In this document: piece after piece, positions 1 through 5,999 of the stretch
Layout: each line of letters begins with the position of its first letter
Position numbering within the stretch: position 1 is the stretch's first letter
Source of the DNA: Leptospira neocaledonica
GTDB taxonomy: Bacteria > Spirochaetota > Leptospiria > Leptospirales > Leptospiraceae
Reading direction: 5' to 3'
Assembly (NCBI RefSeq): GCF_002812205.1
Contig: NZ_NPEA01000018.1
Span: 1 to 8,785, forward strand
DNA length: 8,785 nt
Program-made: the position numbers and the translations under genes
The notes under the pieces: generated by a model
What the model saw: only the letters and a program-made list of their open reading frames with translations
Database searches by the model: none
Told to the model about the DNA's origin: nothing

Positions 1-22
1 AACGATATTTAAAATTCGTCAT
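1..22 (-). CDS. Possible 5' end of a gene cut by the window edge
   Basis: An ATG at 22-20 opens a reading frame (MTNFKYR...) that leaves the window. It would be the gene of the cassette whose start lies at 66. A nine-codon leader frame (ATG at 57-55, TGA at 30-28) ends five bases before it. No Shine-Dalgarno sequence is visible. Only seven codons can be read, so this rests on its place in the cassette. Confidence 0.3.
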
Positions 23-60
23 TAATTTCAATCTATTTCAATGGATTTGTTGCACATGGC

Positions 61-217
61 GACTAACGACCAAGGCTTATCGACGTTGGCGTGCTGAGCG
101 TCAGCGAAGACAGGCACGAGAATTGCTCTGCAATTCAAGTGACTGAGCCAATGTGCCGGAGGCCAAGCGAGAGTTGCGAAGCAAGCTCGAAGCGCAGCGA
201 TAAGCCGATAGTTAGAC
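61..217 (-). repeat. attC site 1 (long class, 157 bp), of cassette 1
   Basis: Left box gactaac and right box gttagac. The inner stem is perfect over nine pairs (ggcttatcg with cgataagcc). A further stem ttggc/gccaa and a hairpin aattgc-tct-gcaatt follow. The right box and its flank, gttagacgtcg, pair with the left flank of site 2, as the two ends of cassette 1. The partner of the left box (gttagtcgcc...) should lie on the next attC beyond the left edge. Confidence 0.9.
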
Positions 218-230
218 GTCGTGCGGACTG

Positions 231-791
231 TTAGAGAGCATCTAACTTCTCGCGAATTACCGCTTTTGCTCGGATAACTTTTTCCGAAATGTCCTTCGCT
301 ATCTTTAATGATTTTTCCGCATCCATCTGAGCTTTCTCGAACTCTTTAGGTCGGATTGAGCACTTACTAGCAAACTCAACGAAGGACCGTTTATCAAAAA
401 GATCAAAACGAATATTATTCACAATCTGCTTAGCCTTATCTCGATCTGTTTGAGATAATAAATTTCCCAATTCAGCCATATCAGCTGAAAGTTTTTTAAG
501 ACGTTTATGTAAATCAACAACTAATACCTGATGATCCTCTTTGCATCTATTTGTAACAAAAGCCCGTTTTACAAGAGCCAAGTCGTCCACATCACCACTA
601 ATGTCACCCAGTTTTGTGTCTATCTTCGCTAGTTCATCTTTCGTGCCAATTTTTTTCAACCAATCATCGAAATGGGTTACAAAAGTAAGAAGTTTTTCGA
701 GACCAGAAATATATTTTTGAACCGGCTCAGCTGAAAGCGGAACAATTGGAAAAAGTGAAAGCATAAAACAAAGCAACATTAAGTATCTCAT
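231..791 (-). CDS. Exported helical protein of unknown function
   Basis: A 186-residue protein with an N-terminal signal peptide: hydrophobic core at residues 3-18, likely signal peptidase I cleavage near LSA-EP at residues 20/21. The mature part is charged and looks mostly alpha-helical, with long Lys/Glu/Asp-rich stretches (about 85-125 and 145-186) that could form a coiled coil. It has two cysteines, C83 and C144, which could pair in the periplasm. The start is well supported: aaaagga lies about 9 bases upstream, and the ATG overlaps the stop of the preceding gene as ATGA, so translation is probably coupled. I recognise no family. The pairing with a small membrane protein suggests an envelope function for the two together, but that is inference. 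Confidence 0.75.
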   Translation of the reverse strand: MRYLMLLCFMLSLFPIVPLSAEPVQKYISGLEKLLTFVTHFDDWLKKIGTKDELAKIDTKLGDISGDVDDLALVKRAFVTNRCKEDHQVLVVDLHKRLKKLSADMAELGNLLSQTDRDKAKQIVNNIRFDLFDKRSFVEFASKCSIRPKEFEKAQMDAEKSLKIAKDISEKVIRAKAVIREKLDAL

Positions 792-1036
792 TTCTTTTTT
801 TCCTTTTGCTTAGATTGCATTTTTTTATATAGAAGAGAGATACAAATTCCAAGCCATAGAACAATTAATGGAGTTACGAGAGGCATGATGTTTGTCGCAG
901 CAAATCCGTGTTCAAGTATGCGAGCAAATATGTATCCCCTATTAATGAATAGAAATAGGCTTATTATTAAACAAGCACCTGCTAAAAATAATAAGGTGTT
1001 AATGAAAAGAGTTTTCATATTTTGAAATAGCCCCAT
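788..1036 (-). CDS. Small two-helix membrane protein, first gene of cassette 1
   Basis: Read from the ATG at 1036 this is 82 residues starting MGLFQNMKTLF. Two hydrophobic segments, about residues 8-30 and 49-70, are followed by a very basic tail (KKMQSKQKEKKK), so the C-terminus probably faces the cytoplasm. The open frame runs back to 1084, but that part is inside attC site 2 and is not credible coding sequence. An internal ATG at 1018 (MKTLFINTLL) is an equally possible start; neither has a clear Shine-Dalgarno. With the first ATG the leader is only nine bases from the cassette border. Its stop overlaps the next start as ATGA. No family recognised. Confidence 0.65.
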   Translation of the reverse strand: MGLFQNMKTLFINTLLFLAGACLIISLFLFINRGYIFARILEHGFAATNIMPLVTPLIVLWLGICISLLYKKMQSKQKEKKK

Positions 1037-1039
1037 GAC

Positions 1040-1192
1040 GTCTAACGACCAAGGCTTGACGACGTTTCGCGAGTGCGCAAGCACTTGGCGCGAGACTTGC
1101 CTTGCAAGACGAGTGACAAAGCGAAATGTGCCGAAGGCCTAGCGAGAGTTGCATAGCAATCTCGAAGCGCAGCGATAAGCCGATAGTTAGGC
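1040..1192 (-). repeat. attC site 2 (long class, 153 bp), of cassette 2
   Basis: Left box gtctaac, right box gttaggc. Inner stem ggctt/aagcc, then tttcgc/gcgaaa, and hairpins agtgc-gcaa-gcact, cttgc-ctt-gcaag and gcc-gaa-ggc. The right flank gttaggcgcagtaacgcg matches the inverted left flank of site 3, gttaggcgcaataacgcg, at 17 of 18 positions; the one difference is G/A at position 11. Confidence 0.93.
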
Positions 1193-1319
1193 GCAGTAAC
1201 GCGCGCAATGACTCAAAATTGTTCTTTTACAAAAATGATCACTATATAATCACGTTTATACTACAAGGAGGAAATTGATACATCGTATTGCTTCTTTTAA
1301 TAGTGCTAAATTGATAAAG

Positions 1320-1835
1320 TCACCAATTATCTTCTTTATCTTTTCTCCCGGAAATTGACTCTACTAGTGGATTCACAATAAGCGGTTCAAAACACTTTGA
1401 TAATACATTTTGTATATCTTCTTCGTCCGTAGGTCCCCAAGAAATCTTCTCTTTATTATACGGGTGAAGTCGGTAAGACCATATATTCTCTATTTTGATT
1501 CGTATTTTATTTTCTCTTGCTTGAAAATCAATGGAAAAATCATGATAAGCAGCATCGGCCTCTGTTAATGAATACGAGACATCGCATTTCAATGTTCCTT
1601 TCCCAATGATTCTTGATTCTATTGAATCTTTTAGGCGAGTGACTGAATTAGAATCGTTAAAGTTTTTAGAAAACCAAATCGCAGCTCTGTCATAAGCCTT
1701 ATTCTTATCTACGCCAGTATTCTCTTTCACAAAAGATTTTTGTCGTATCTCGACAGGCGCAAGAGATGCAAGGGACGCACAATTAAATGCCAGCCCAATC
1801 CATAAAAATATCGATATTTTTGCTTTTTTATTCAT
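1320..1835 (-). CDS. Probable lipoprotein with a DUF4468-like domain
   Basis: A 171-residue protein. The N-terminus has a basic start, a hydrophobic core (7-17) and a possible lipobox L15-A-F-N-C19; Asn before Cys is tolerated in spirochaete lipoproteins, though ordinary signal peptidase I cleavage cannot be excluded. The mature part (about 30-125) has the pattern I associate with DUF4468, a TBP-like-fold domain of envelope proteins: a conserved W in an early helix (AAIWFSKNF), then an I/V-rich strand set with G-K-G (IIGKGTLKC) and alternating strands (DFSIDFQARENKIRIKIEN). Function of that family is unknown to me. The start is well supported by AGGAG six bases upstream. Unlike most genes here it has about 100 bases between cassette border and start, enough for its own promoter. 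Confidence 0.7.
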   Translation of the reverse strand: MNKKAKISIFLWIGLAFNCASLASLAPVEIRQKSFVKENTGVDKNKAYDRAAIWFSKNFNDSNSVTRLKDSIESRIIGKGTLKCDVSYSLTEADAAYHDFSIDFQARENKIRIKIENIWSYRLHPYNKEKISWGPTDEEDIQNVLSKCFEPLIVNPLVESISGRKDKEDNW

Positions 1836-1933
1836 ATATTCTCCTATGAAGTGATAATTAAATTAGGGTTTTTCTGTAAAAGATAAATACTATTGTCGAA
1901 AGAAATCTTAACGGCATTTTTTCGCGTTATTGC

Positions 1934-2073
1934 GCCTAACGACCAAGGTGTTCCGACGTTTGCAATGGCACGAGTTTGCTAACGCAAACGAAGTGACAGA
2001 AGCAAATGTGGCGAAGCCCGAGCAAGGGTTGCGAAGCAAGCCCGCAGCGCTGCGGAAGCACCGATAGTTATGC
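1934..2073 (-). repeat. attC site 3 (short class, 140 bp), of cassette 3
   Basis: Left box gcctaac, right box gttatgc. The inner stem is of a different class from sites 1 and 2: ggtgttccg pairs with cggaagcacc, leaving one extra G. Hairpins tttgc/gcaaa, gtttgc-taac-gcaaac, ggc-gaa-gcc and the palindrome cgcagcgctgcg follow. The third apical hairpin of the long class is missing. The right flank gttatgcgcagtgctc matches the inverted left flank of site 4 at 14 of 16 positions. Confidence 0.93.
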
Positions 2074-2095
2074 GCAGTGCTCTTTTGTGCAGCCT

Positions 2096-3076
2096 TTAAC
2101 GTAAATGCTTTGGAATCCGCCCCAACTTAGTAGCAGACGTGATCAATCCTTGGAAGTCAGGGAACAAGGTCTCGCCTCGAATATTTAGGCCTCCCAATAA
2201 ATATGTACAATTTTGCGTTTTAACCTGTTTTAAGTTAATGACCATATTCTCTTTCATTTCAAAAGCTTTCTGAAAATTTTCAAAAGTAGGCGCCTCATAT
2301 TCATAATCTATCTTCAATTCTTGAACATCTTCACCCTTAAGCATACTAACTAAATTTATCATACTTGAAGTTCTTGAATTTATAGGCATAAGAAAACAGC
2401 CATTCTGCATTATTAATCTTCGATTCATTCTTAAAGGTTCAATTGGAATCATAAGATTCGGAATAGATGCATTTTTTTCCGACCAAAAACCTTTCATACT
2501 ATAATGCAAAAGAATATTTAATAAGGAATTTTCTGGTCTTAAAGATCTCAGTAATTCTTCTTCTTTCCACCTATTCCTTGTAAATCTATTTGAGTATCCA
2601 TATACAGATTCATATTTAGATTTATTCGGCAGTAAATTTTGCACAGATGCCACAAGCTTATCTTTAAGAATTTCTCTATTAAAGCACCAAATTGCCGGAT
2701 CAAAATCCTCTTCCAGTTTCCAAAATGAAAAATAGAGTGCCACAGGAAAGGAATGCGTAAAATCTAAGAGTCGGGTTCTACCCCCATGATGTTGAATTAA
2801 CGACCAAATCTCGAGAATACTGTCAGGGTCAAATTTCCATTCAGATTCATAATGATAAGCAGCTCTAAAAAATTTCTCTAATGCAATTGTTTCATCAATT
2901 CCATATCCTCCATCTCTTAGATCTTCTAAATCATAGTCTCTCTCCACAGTTGTCGTTAATGAATATTTTTCCTTTGGAATTCCTCTAAATATATACGACT
3001 TTTTCGTAATAGCTAGAGCTCGCATGTAATCTAAGATATTTTCTATTGAATCGAAATTATATTTTTTAATCTTCAT
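2096..3076 (-). CDS. FRG-domain protein
   Basis: A 326-residue protein when started at the ATG at 3076 (MKIKKYNFDS). The frame stays open to 3229, but the extra 51 residues are encoded by attC site 4 and should not be included. The FRG domain occupies about residues 5-130: the eponymous F30-R31-G32, then Y38-S-L, and the hallmark W91-SLIQHHGG-R100-TRLLD-F-T with a following helix VALYFSFW. The remaining 190 residues are not recognised. The FRG domain's biochemical activity is not firmly known; such proteins occur in mobile and defence-rich regions, so an antiphage role is an inference. There is no Shine-Dalgarno; a two-codon frame (ATG CTC TAA, 3087-3079) ends two bases before the start. Only 20 bases separate it from the cassette border, so it probably lacks a promoter. 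Confidence 0.85.
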   Translation of the reverse strand: MKIKKYNFDSIENILDYMRALAITKKSYIFRGIPKEKYSLTTTVERDYDLEDLRDGGYGIDETIALEKFFRAAYHYESEWKFDPDSILEIWSLIQHHGGRTRLLDFTHSFPVALYFSFWKLEEDFDPAIWCFNREILKDKLVASVQNLLPNKSKYESVYGYSNRFTRNRWKEEELLRSLRPENSLLNILLHYSMKGFWSEKNASIPNLMIPIEPLRMNRRLIMQNGCFLMPINSRTSSMINLVSMLKGEDVQELKIDYEYEAPTFENFQKAFEMKENMVINLKQVKTQNCTYLLGGLNIRGETLFPDFQGLITSATKLGRIPKHLR

Positions 3077-3090
3077 ATTTAGAGCATTGC

Positions 3091-3244
3091 GCCTAACGAC
3101 CAAGGCTTGACGACGTTTCGCGAGTGCGCAAGCACTTGGCGCGAGACTTGCCCTGCAAGGCGAGTGACAAAGCGAAATGTGCCGAAGGCCAAGCGAAGGT
3201 CGCGAAGCGATCCTGAAGCGCTGCGTCACAGCCGATAGTTAGGC
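3091..3244 (-). repeat. attC site 4 (long class, 154 bp), of cassette 4
   Basis: Left box gcctaac, right box gttaggc. Hairpins agtgc-gcaa-gcact, cttgc-cct-gcaag, tttcgc/gcgaaa and gcc-gaa-ggc are present. The inner stem is weaker than in other sites (ggcttgacg against cgtcacagcc). The right flank gttaggcgccgttcgaacg matches the inverted left flank of site 5 at 15 of 19 positions. The R'' box supplies the stop codon of the cassette 4 gene. Confidence 0.92.
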
Positions 3245-3856
3245 GCCGTTCGAACGTGAAATCGGAAAGCATTGCTTAATGCCCGTTGAAAAAATAAAAA
3301 TACTTGGTCTTCTATGCGTTCCCAAAACTATCTGAAACAGAAATAGTCTTTCTTCATATTGCCTTAGTATTCCAGGTGGACCATTTGGATTTTTCAATTT
3401 GATACTACGCTCAGTAAGAAATATTTCATCAAAAACTTGATTATCAAATTGATTTTGCAAAAACAATAAGAAGCTATTTTGACTAACGGGTTTTCCAGTC
3501 TCAGTCGCTTCCAGTAGCTCTTTGACCTCAGCAACTTCAGTATCATTCTCCGGAATTATCTTAATAAAGCTTATACTCGGTTTAGAGAAAGATTGCCTAA
3601 TAAATAGAGCATAGTTATCTCCAGGCGTAGCCTGAGAATTTTTGCTAAGTGAATATTTCTGTCCAGTTCCAACTATAATACAGGAGTTTTTATTAAGAAT
3701 AGGAACACTTCCGTGCTTGAATTTCTCTAATACAGAACAAAATGCCTCATTAGTATTCTCTTTACATAAGTTAGAGAGATTCTTATCTAAATCTTCATCT
3801 GACTCTGCCGAAAGATAACAAGGAATTAAAAGTAATATAATTATTAATTTCTTCAT
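3239..3856 (-). CDS. Exported protein of unknown function
   Basis: A 205-residue protein with a clear signal peptide: MKK, a hydrophobic core at residues 4-15, and likely cleavage after YLSA (residue 17). The mature protein is mixed alpha/beta, with four cysteines (about residues 31, 40, 59 and 196) that could form disulphides in the periplasm. I recognise no family. Its TAA stop lies inside the R'' box of attC site 4 (GCC TAA C on the minus strand), so the last two codons (Gly-Ala) and the stop are recombination-site sequence. The start has no strong Shine-Dalgarno, but the signal peptide fixes it. It lies 32 bases from the cassette border. Confidence 0.75.
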   Translation of the reverse strand: MKKLIIILLLIPCYLSAESDEDLDKNLSNLCKENTNEAFCSVLEKFKHGSVPILNKNSCIIVGTGQKYSLSKNSQATPGDNYALFIRQSFSKPSISFIKIIPENDTEVAEVKELLEATETGKPVSQNSFLLFLQNQFDNQVFDEIFLTERSIKLKNPNGPPGILRQYEERLFLFQIVLGTHRRPSIFIFSTGIKQCFPISRSNGA

Positions 3857-3882
3857 AATGAGTTATTTTCCGTTCGTATGGC

Positions 3883-4035
3883 GTATAACGACCAAGGCTT
3901 GACGACGTTTCGCGAGTCCGAAGGACTTGGCGCGAGACTTGCTCTGCAAGGCGAGTGACAAAGCGAAATGTGCCGAAGGCCAAGCGAGAGTTGCGAAGCA
4001 ATCTCGAAGCACTGCGTCAGAGCCGAAAGTTAGCC
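3883..4035 (-). repeat. attC site 5 (long class, 153 bp), of cassette 5
   Basis: Left box gtataac, right box gttagcc. Hairpins agtcc-gaa-ggact, cttgc-tct-gcaag, tttcgc/gcgaaa and gcc-gaa-ggc. It is nearly identical to site 8 over its left two thirds. The spacer before the right box reads ccgaaag where the other complete sites read ccgatag. The right flank gttagccgcagtgat matches the inverted left flank of site 6 except for G/A at position 11. Confidence 0.92.
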
Positions 4036-4053
4036 GCAGTGATTTGAGCAAGG

Positions 4054-4773
4054 TTACGTGACTTCAAATCCAAAACAGCGTAATTCTTGAACTACAAATA
4101 ATTTACTCTCTAAGAATTCTGCGTTATTTATATTAAACAGAGCAATATTTAGTCCATAACCAAGTTTGCTATCGTAAATAATGCCATCATAACCAGCATG
4201 TTTAATCAATTCGGATAATATTTGGGTAGGAACATATTGAGCTGAATCGTCATCATTAGATATTGGAATAGAAAATGCTTCATTTACATCGGACCAAAGC
4301 AAATAATCGATGGTTTCGTAAATCGGCTCTGGTAAATAATTTACGTTTTCCATTTTTTCGTTCGCAAAATTAATCAACTTAAGATCTGACTTAACGCCGA
4401 AATAGCCTATGGACACCAATTCTTCTTCCCAAGGTCTCGTTTCCATAATGCAAGTATCAATATCATTTCCTAGATATAGGCAAGGAAGCCCTTTGGGATT
4501 AACTCTTCCTTCTTTTGCGCGATACTTTAACGGTATCATTCTTTCAGCTGTATAGGGAACAGGCTTTCTCTTATCCTCGTCAGTTAGTTCAACCCAATCG
4601 TTTCCCTTTTGTGCTCTATAAAGCACGATTTCTTGACCAAGTGTGCTCTCATGGTGAATTAATAATTTTTTAAATGCATTTAGAAATTCTACAGTATAGT
4701 TACTGTAAATATATCTATTTCTACTAATAACTTCTTCTTTGAAAAGAGAATATGATAAGTATAATCGATCCAT
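4054..4773 (-). CDS. RES-domain protein (NAD-degrading toxin family), no antitoxin
   Basis: A 239-residue protein with a RES domain at about residues 48-230. Visible landmarks are LYR53-A, GR90-VNPKG-LPCLYL, a Glu in CIME111-TRP, YVPTQILSELI (180-190), and GYDGIIYDS202 followed by GLNIALF. These fit the conserved Arg, Glu and Ser the family is named for. Studied RES toxins (as in MbcTA and the Xre-RES systems) degrade NAD+, usually with an Xre/MbcA-type antitoxin next to them. Here no such gene exists: only 48 bases lie upstream to the border and 18 downstream to attC. The protein is also longer than the compact toxins, so it may be a stand-alone effector. There is no good Shine-Dalgarno; a seven-codon leader frame (4812-4789) precedes it. 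Confidence 0.85.
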   Translation of the reverse strand: MDRLYLSYSLFKEEVISRNRYIYSNYTVEFLNAFKKLLIHHESTLGQEIVLYRAQKGNDWVELTDEDKRKPVPYTAERMIPLKYRAKEGRVNPKGLPCLYLGNDIDTCIMETRPWEEELVSIGYFGVKSDLKLINFANEKMENVNYLPEPIYETIDYLLWSDVNEAFSIPISNDDDSAQYVPTQILSELIKHAGYDGIIYDSKLGYGLNIALFNINNAEFLESKLFVVQELRCFGFEVT

Positions 4774-4815
4774 TCTAAAATGCTGTTATTATTGTTCGAT
4801 GTTTTTTATCATTGC

Positions 4816-4955
4816 GGCTAACGACCAAGGTGTTCCGACGTTCGCAACGGCGCGAGTTTGCTCTGCAAACGAAGTGACGGACGCGAATGTGGCGTAGCCC
4901 GAGCGAGAGTTGCGTAAGCAAGCTCGAAGCGCTGCGGAAGCACCGATAGTTAGGC
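4816..4955 (-). repeat. attC site 6 (short class, 140 bp), of cassette 6
   Basis: Left box ggctaac, right box gttaggc. Inner stem ggtgttccg/cggaagcacc as in sites 3 and 9; ttcgc/gcgaa; hairpin gtttgc-tct-gcaaac; ggc-gta-gcc. The right flank gttaggcgcctgtaacgc matches the inverted left flank of site 7, gttaggcgccataacgc, with one extra base plus the recurring G/A difference. Confidence 0.93.
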
Positions 4956-5029
4956 GCCTGTAACGCCTTGCTGCGCCACGGATGGCGCTCTGCCAATCCC
5001 CTATCTCTTAATTTTCGTGAAAATTCCTA

Positions 5030-5057
5030 TTGACTGCAAATATATGTATAGTATATT
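5030..5057 (+). promoter_or_regulatory. Candidate promoter of the first brnTA operon
   Basis: TTGACT at 5030-5035 and TATATT at 5052-5057, spaced 16 bases, form a good sigma-70-type promoter on the + strand. Transcription would start about 6 bases before the brnT ATG, giving an almost leaderless message; no Shine-Dalgarno is present, which agrees. It points against the array orientation. Confidence 0.65.
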
Positions 5058-5071
5058 GCTACCATACATAT
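5042..5071. promoter_or_regulatory. Candidate BrnA operator overlapping promoter and start
   Basis: A perfect 8-base inverted repeat, atatgtat (5042-5049) and atacatat (5064-5071), with partial symmetry continuing inward (gta/tac). It covers the -10 box, the start site and the brnT start codon. Known BrnA antitoxins repress their own promoter, so this is the expected place and form of the operator. Binding by this BrnA is inferred. Confidence 0.5.
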
Positions 5072-5360
5072 GTCGTCAATCGACTTTGAATGGGATTCAG
5101 CAAAAAACTCTTCCAATAAAAGAAAGCATGGTATTTCTTTTGAAGAAGCTAAAACAGTCTTCTATGATGAAAACGCTAGGATTATTAATGATCCGGATCA
5201 TTCCGATAATGAAGAAAGATTCATCATTCTTGGATTTAGTCATAAACTGAATTTACTTATGGTTTCACACTGTTACAGATCATCTAAAGACGTAATTAGA
5301 ATTATTTCTGCAAGAAAAGCTACAAAATCTGAATCTAAACAATACGAGACATTTTTATGA
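5070..5360 (+). CDS. brnT: BrnT-family ribonuclease toxin (first pair)
   Basis: A 96-residue protein with the full BrnT pattern: F6-E-W-D9, K12, N16, K19-H20, S23-F-E-E-A27, V30-F, D43-H-S45, E49-R50, and the closing R77-IISARKA84. BrnT toxins have a RelE-like fold and cleave RNA, blocking translation; the partner BrnA binds and neutralises them. The toxin comes first, as usual for this family, and its TGA overlaps the brnA ATG as ATGA. It is coded on the + strand, opposite to its cassette, and has its own promoter. It shares the core motif but little else with the second BrnT at 6000-6296. Confidence 0.93.
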   Translation: MSSIDFEWDSAKNSSNKRKHGISFEEAKTVFYDENARIINDPDHSDNEERFIILGFSHKLNLLMVSHCYRSSKDVIRIISARKATKSESKQYETFL

Positions 5361-5566
5361 GAAAAGAATACGATTTTTCAAAATCGAAGAAAAACCCTTA
5401 CTTAAAGAAATTGAAAAAGCCTATTACCATCAGAGTTGATGTTGATACAATAGGTTATTTCAAAGGCTTATCTGATAAAACAGGTATTCCTTATCAAAAT
5501 TTAATTAATTTATATTTAGCTGAATGTGCTTCGAAACACAAAAAAATCGACCTTTCCTGGAAATAA
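5357..5566 (+). CDS. brnA: BrnA-family antitoxin (first pair)
   Basis: A 69-residue protein. The start MRKEYDFSKSKKNPY is the usual BrnA opening, which contacts the toxin. Residues about 20-55 (KKPITIRVDVDTIGYFKGLSDKTGIPYQ then NLINLYL) fit a ribbon-helix-helix DNA-binding unit. It should neutralise the BrnT upstream and repress the operon through the inverted repeat at 5042-5071. It overlaps brnT by four bases, so it is translationally coupled. Confidence 0.9.
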   Translation: MRKEYDFSKSKKNPYLKKLKKPITIRVDVDTIGYFKGLSDKTGIPYQNLINLYLAECASKHKKIDLSWK

Positions 5567-5583
5567 AAATCTATCACATCAAG

Positions 5584-5601
5584 CCGGACAAGGATGTCCG
5601 G
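5584..5601 (+). terminator. Candidate hairpin terminator after brnTA
   Basis: A perfect 7-base stem (ccggaca / tgtccgg) with the loop agga lies 18 bases after the brnA stop. The tail, tattcgttt, is only moderately T-rich, so termination may be inefficient. It would keep the opposing brnTA message from running into the attC. Confidence 0.5.
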
Positions 5602-5623
5602 TATTCGTTTCAAGCGTTATGGC

Positions 5624-5774
5624 GCCTAACGACCAAGGGTTATCGACGTTTTGCGCGTGCATAAGCACTTGGCACGAAGCTTGCCATGCAAGATGAGTGA
5701 CAAAGCAAAATGTGGCGCGGCCCAAGCAAGAGTGCGAAGCATCTCGAAGCGCAGCGATAACCCGATAGTTATAC
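5624..5774 (-). repeat. attC site 7 (long class, 151 bp), of cassette 7
   Basis: Left box gcctaac, right box gttatac. The inner stem gggttatcg/cgataaccc is perfect and carries a compensated change relative to site 1 (c-g for g-c pairs kept). Stem ttttgc/gcaaaa; hairpins gtgc-ataa-gcac, cttgc-cat-gcaag, ggc-gcg-gcc. The right flank gttatacgccgtagcttaa matches the inverted left flank of site 8 at 18 of 19 positions, differing only by G/A at position 11. Confidence 0.93.
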
Positions 5775-5789
5775 GCCGTAGCTTAATAA

Positions 5790-5996
5790 TTAAATGGAAA
5801 GTTCTTTTTGAAGTTCGAGTTCTTTCTTAAGAACCTTGTTAATGATCGAATTTATATCTTTACCCTTAGAAGAAGCAATTTTGGAAAAATATTCTTCAAT
5901 ATCTTCATCGAGGTATATCGGAAGATGCATATCTCTCTTATCTTTTATAAAAAAGATTCCTTTTTTACCTTTAGAGAAGTCATAGTGTTTTTTCAT
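5790..5996 (-). CDS. brnA: BrnA-family antitoxin (second pair)
   Basis: A 68-residue protein opening MKKHYDFSKGKKG, the same start as the first BrnA. Residues about 24-60 (HLPIYLDEDIEEYFSKIASSKG, then DINSIINKVL) look like a CopG-type ribbon-helix-helix unit. It begins three bases after the brnT stop, so it is cotranscribed. Outside the opening it differs strongly from the first BrnA, so the two antitoxins probably do not replace each other; that is inference. Confidence 0.9.
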   Translation of the reverse strand: MKKHYDFSKGKKGIFFIKDKRDMHLPIYLDEDIEEYFSKIASSKGKDINSIINKVLKKELELQKELSI

Positions 5997-5999
5997 TTC

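Noticed and set aside
999..1208. 69-residue minus-strand open frame
   Set aside because: Almost all of it is attC site 2; the peptide recurs in other sites because the DNA repeats, not because it is coded.
1850..1930. Promoter for the lipoprotein gene
   Set aside because: A TTAAGA/TATTTA combination can be picked out in the A+T-rich leader, but the match is too weak to call.
3077..3229. N-terminal extension of the FRG protein
   Set aside because: These 51 codons lie in attC site 4 and the cassette border; the FRG domain begins right after the ATG at 3076.
3795..4051. Two overlapping minus-strand frames of 68 and 62 residues
   Set aside because: They are translations of attC site 5 and overlap the signal peptide region of the exported protein in another frame.
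4775..4996. 73-residue minus-strand frame
   Set aside because: It covers attC site 6 and has no domain or start signal.
5017..5250. 77-residue + strand frame
   Set aside because: It is a shadow of brnT in another frame.
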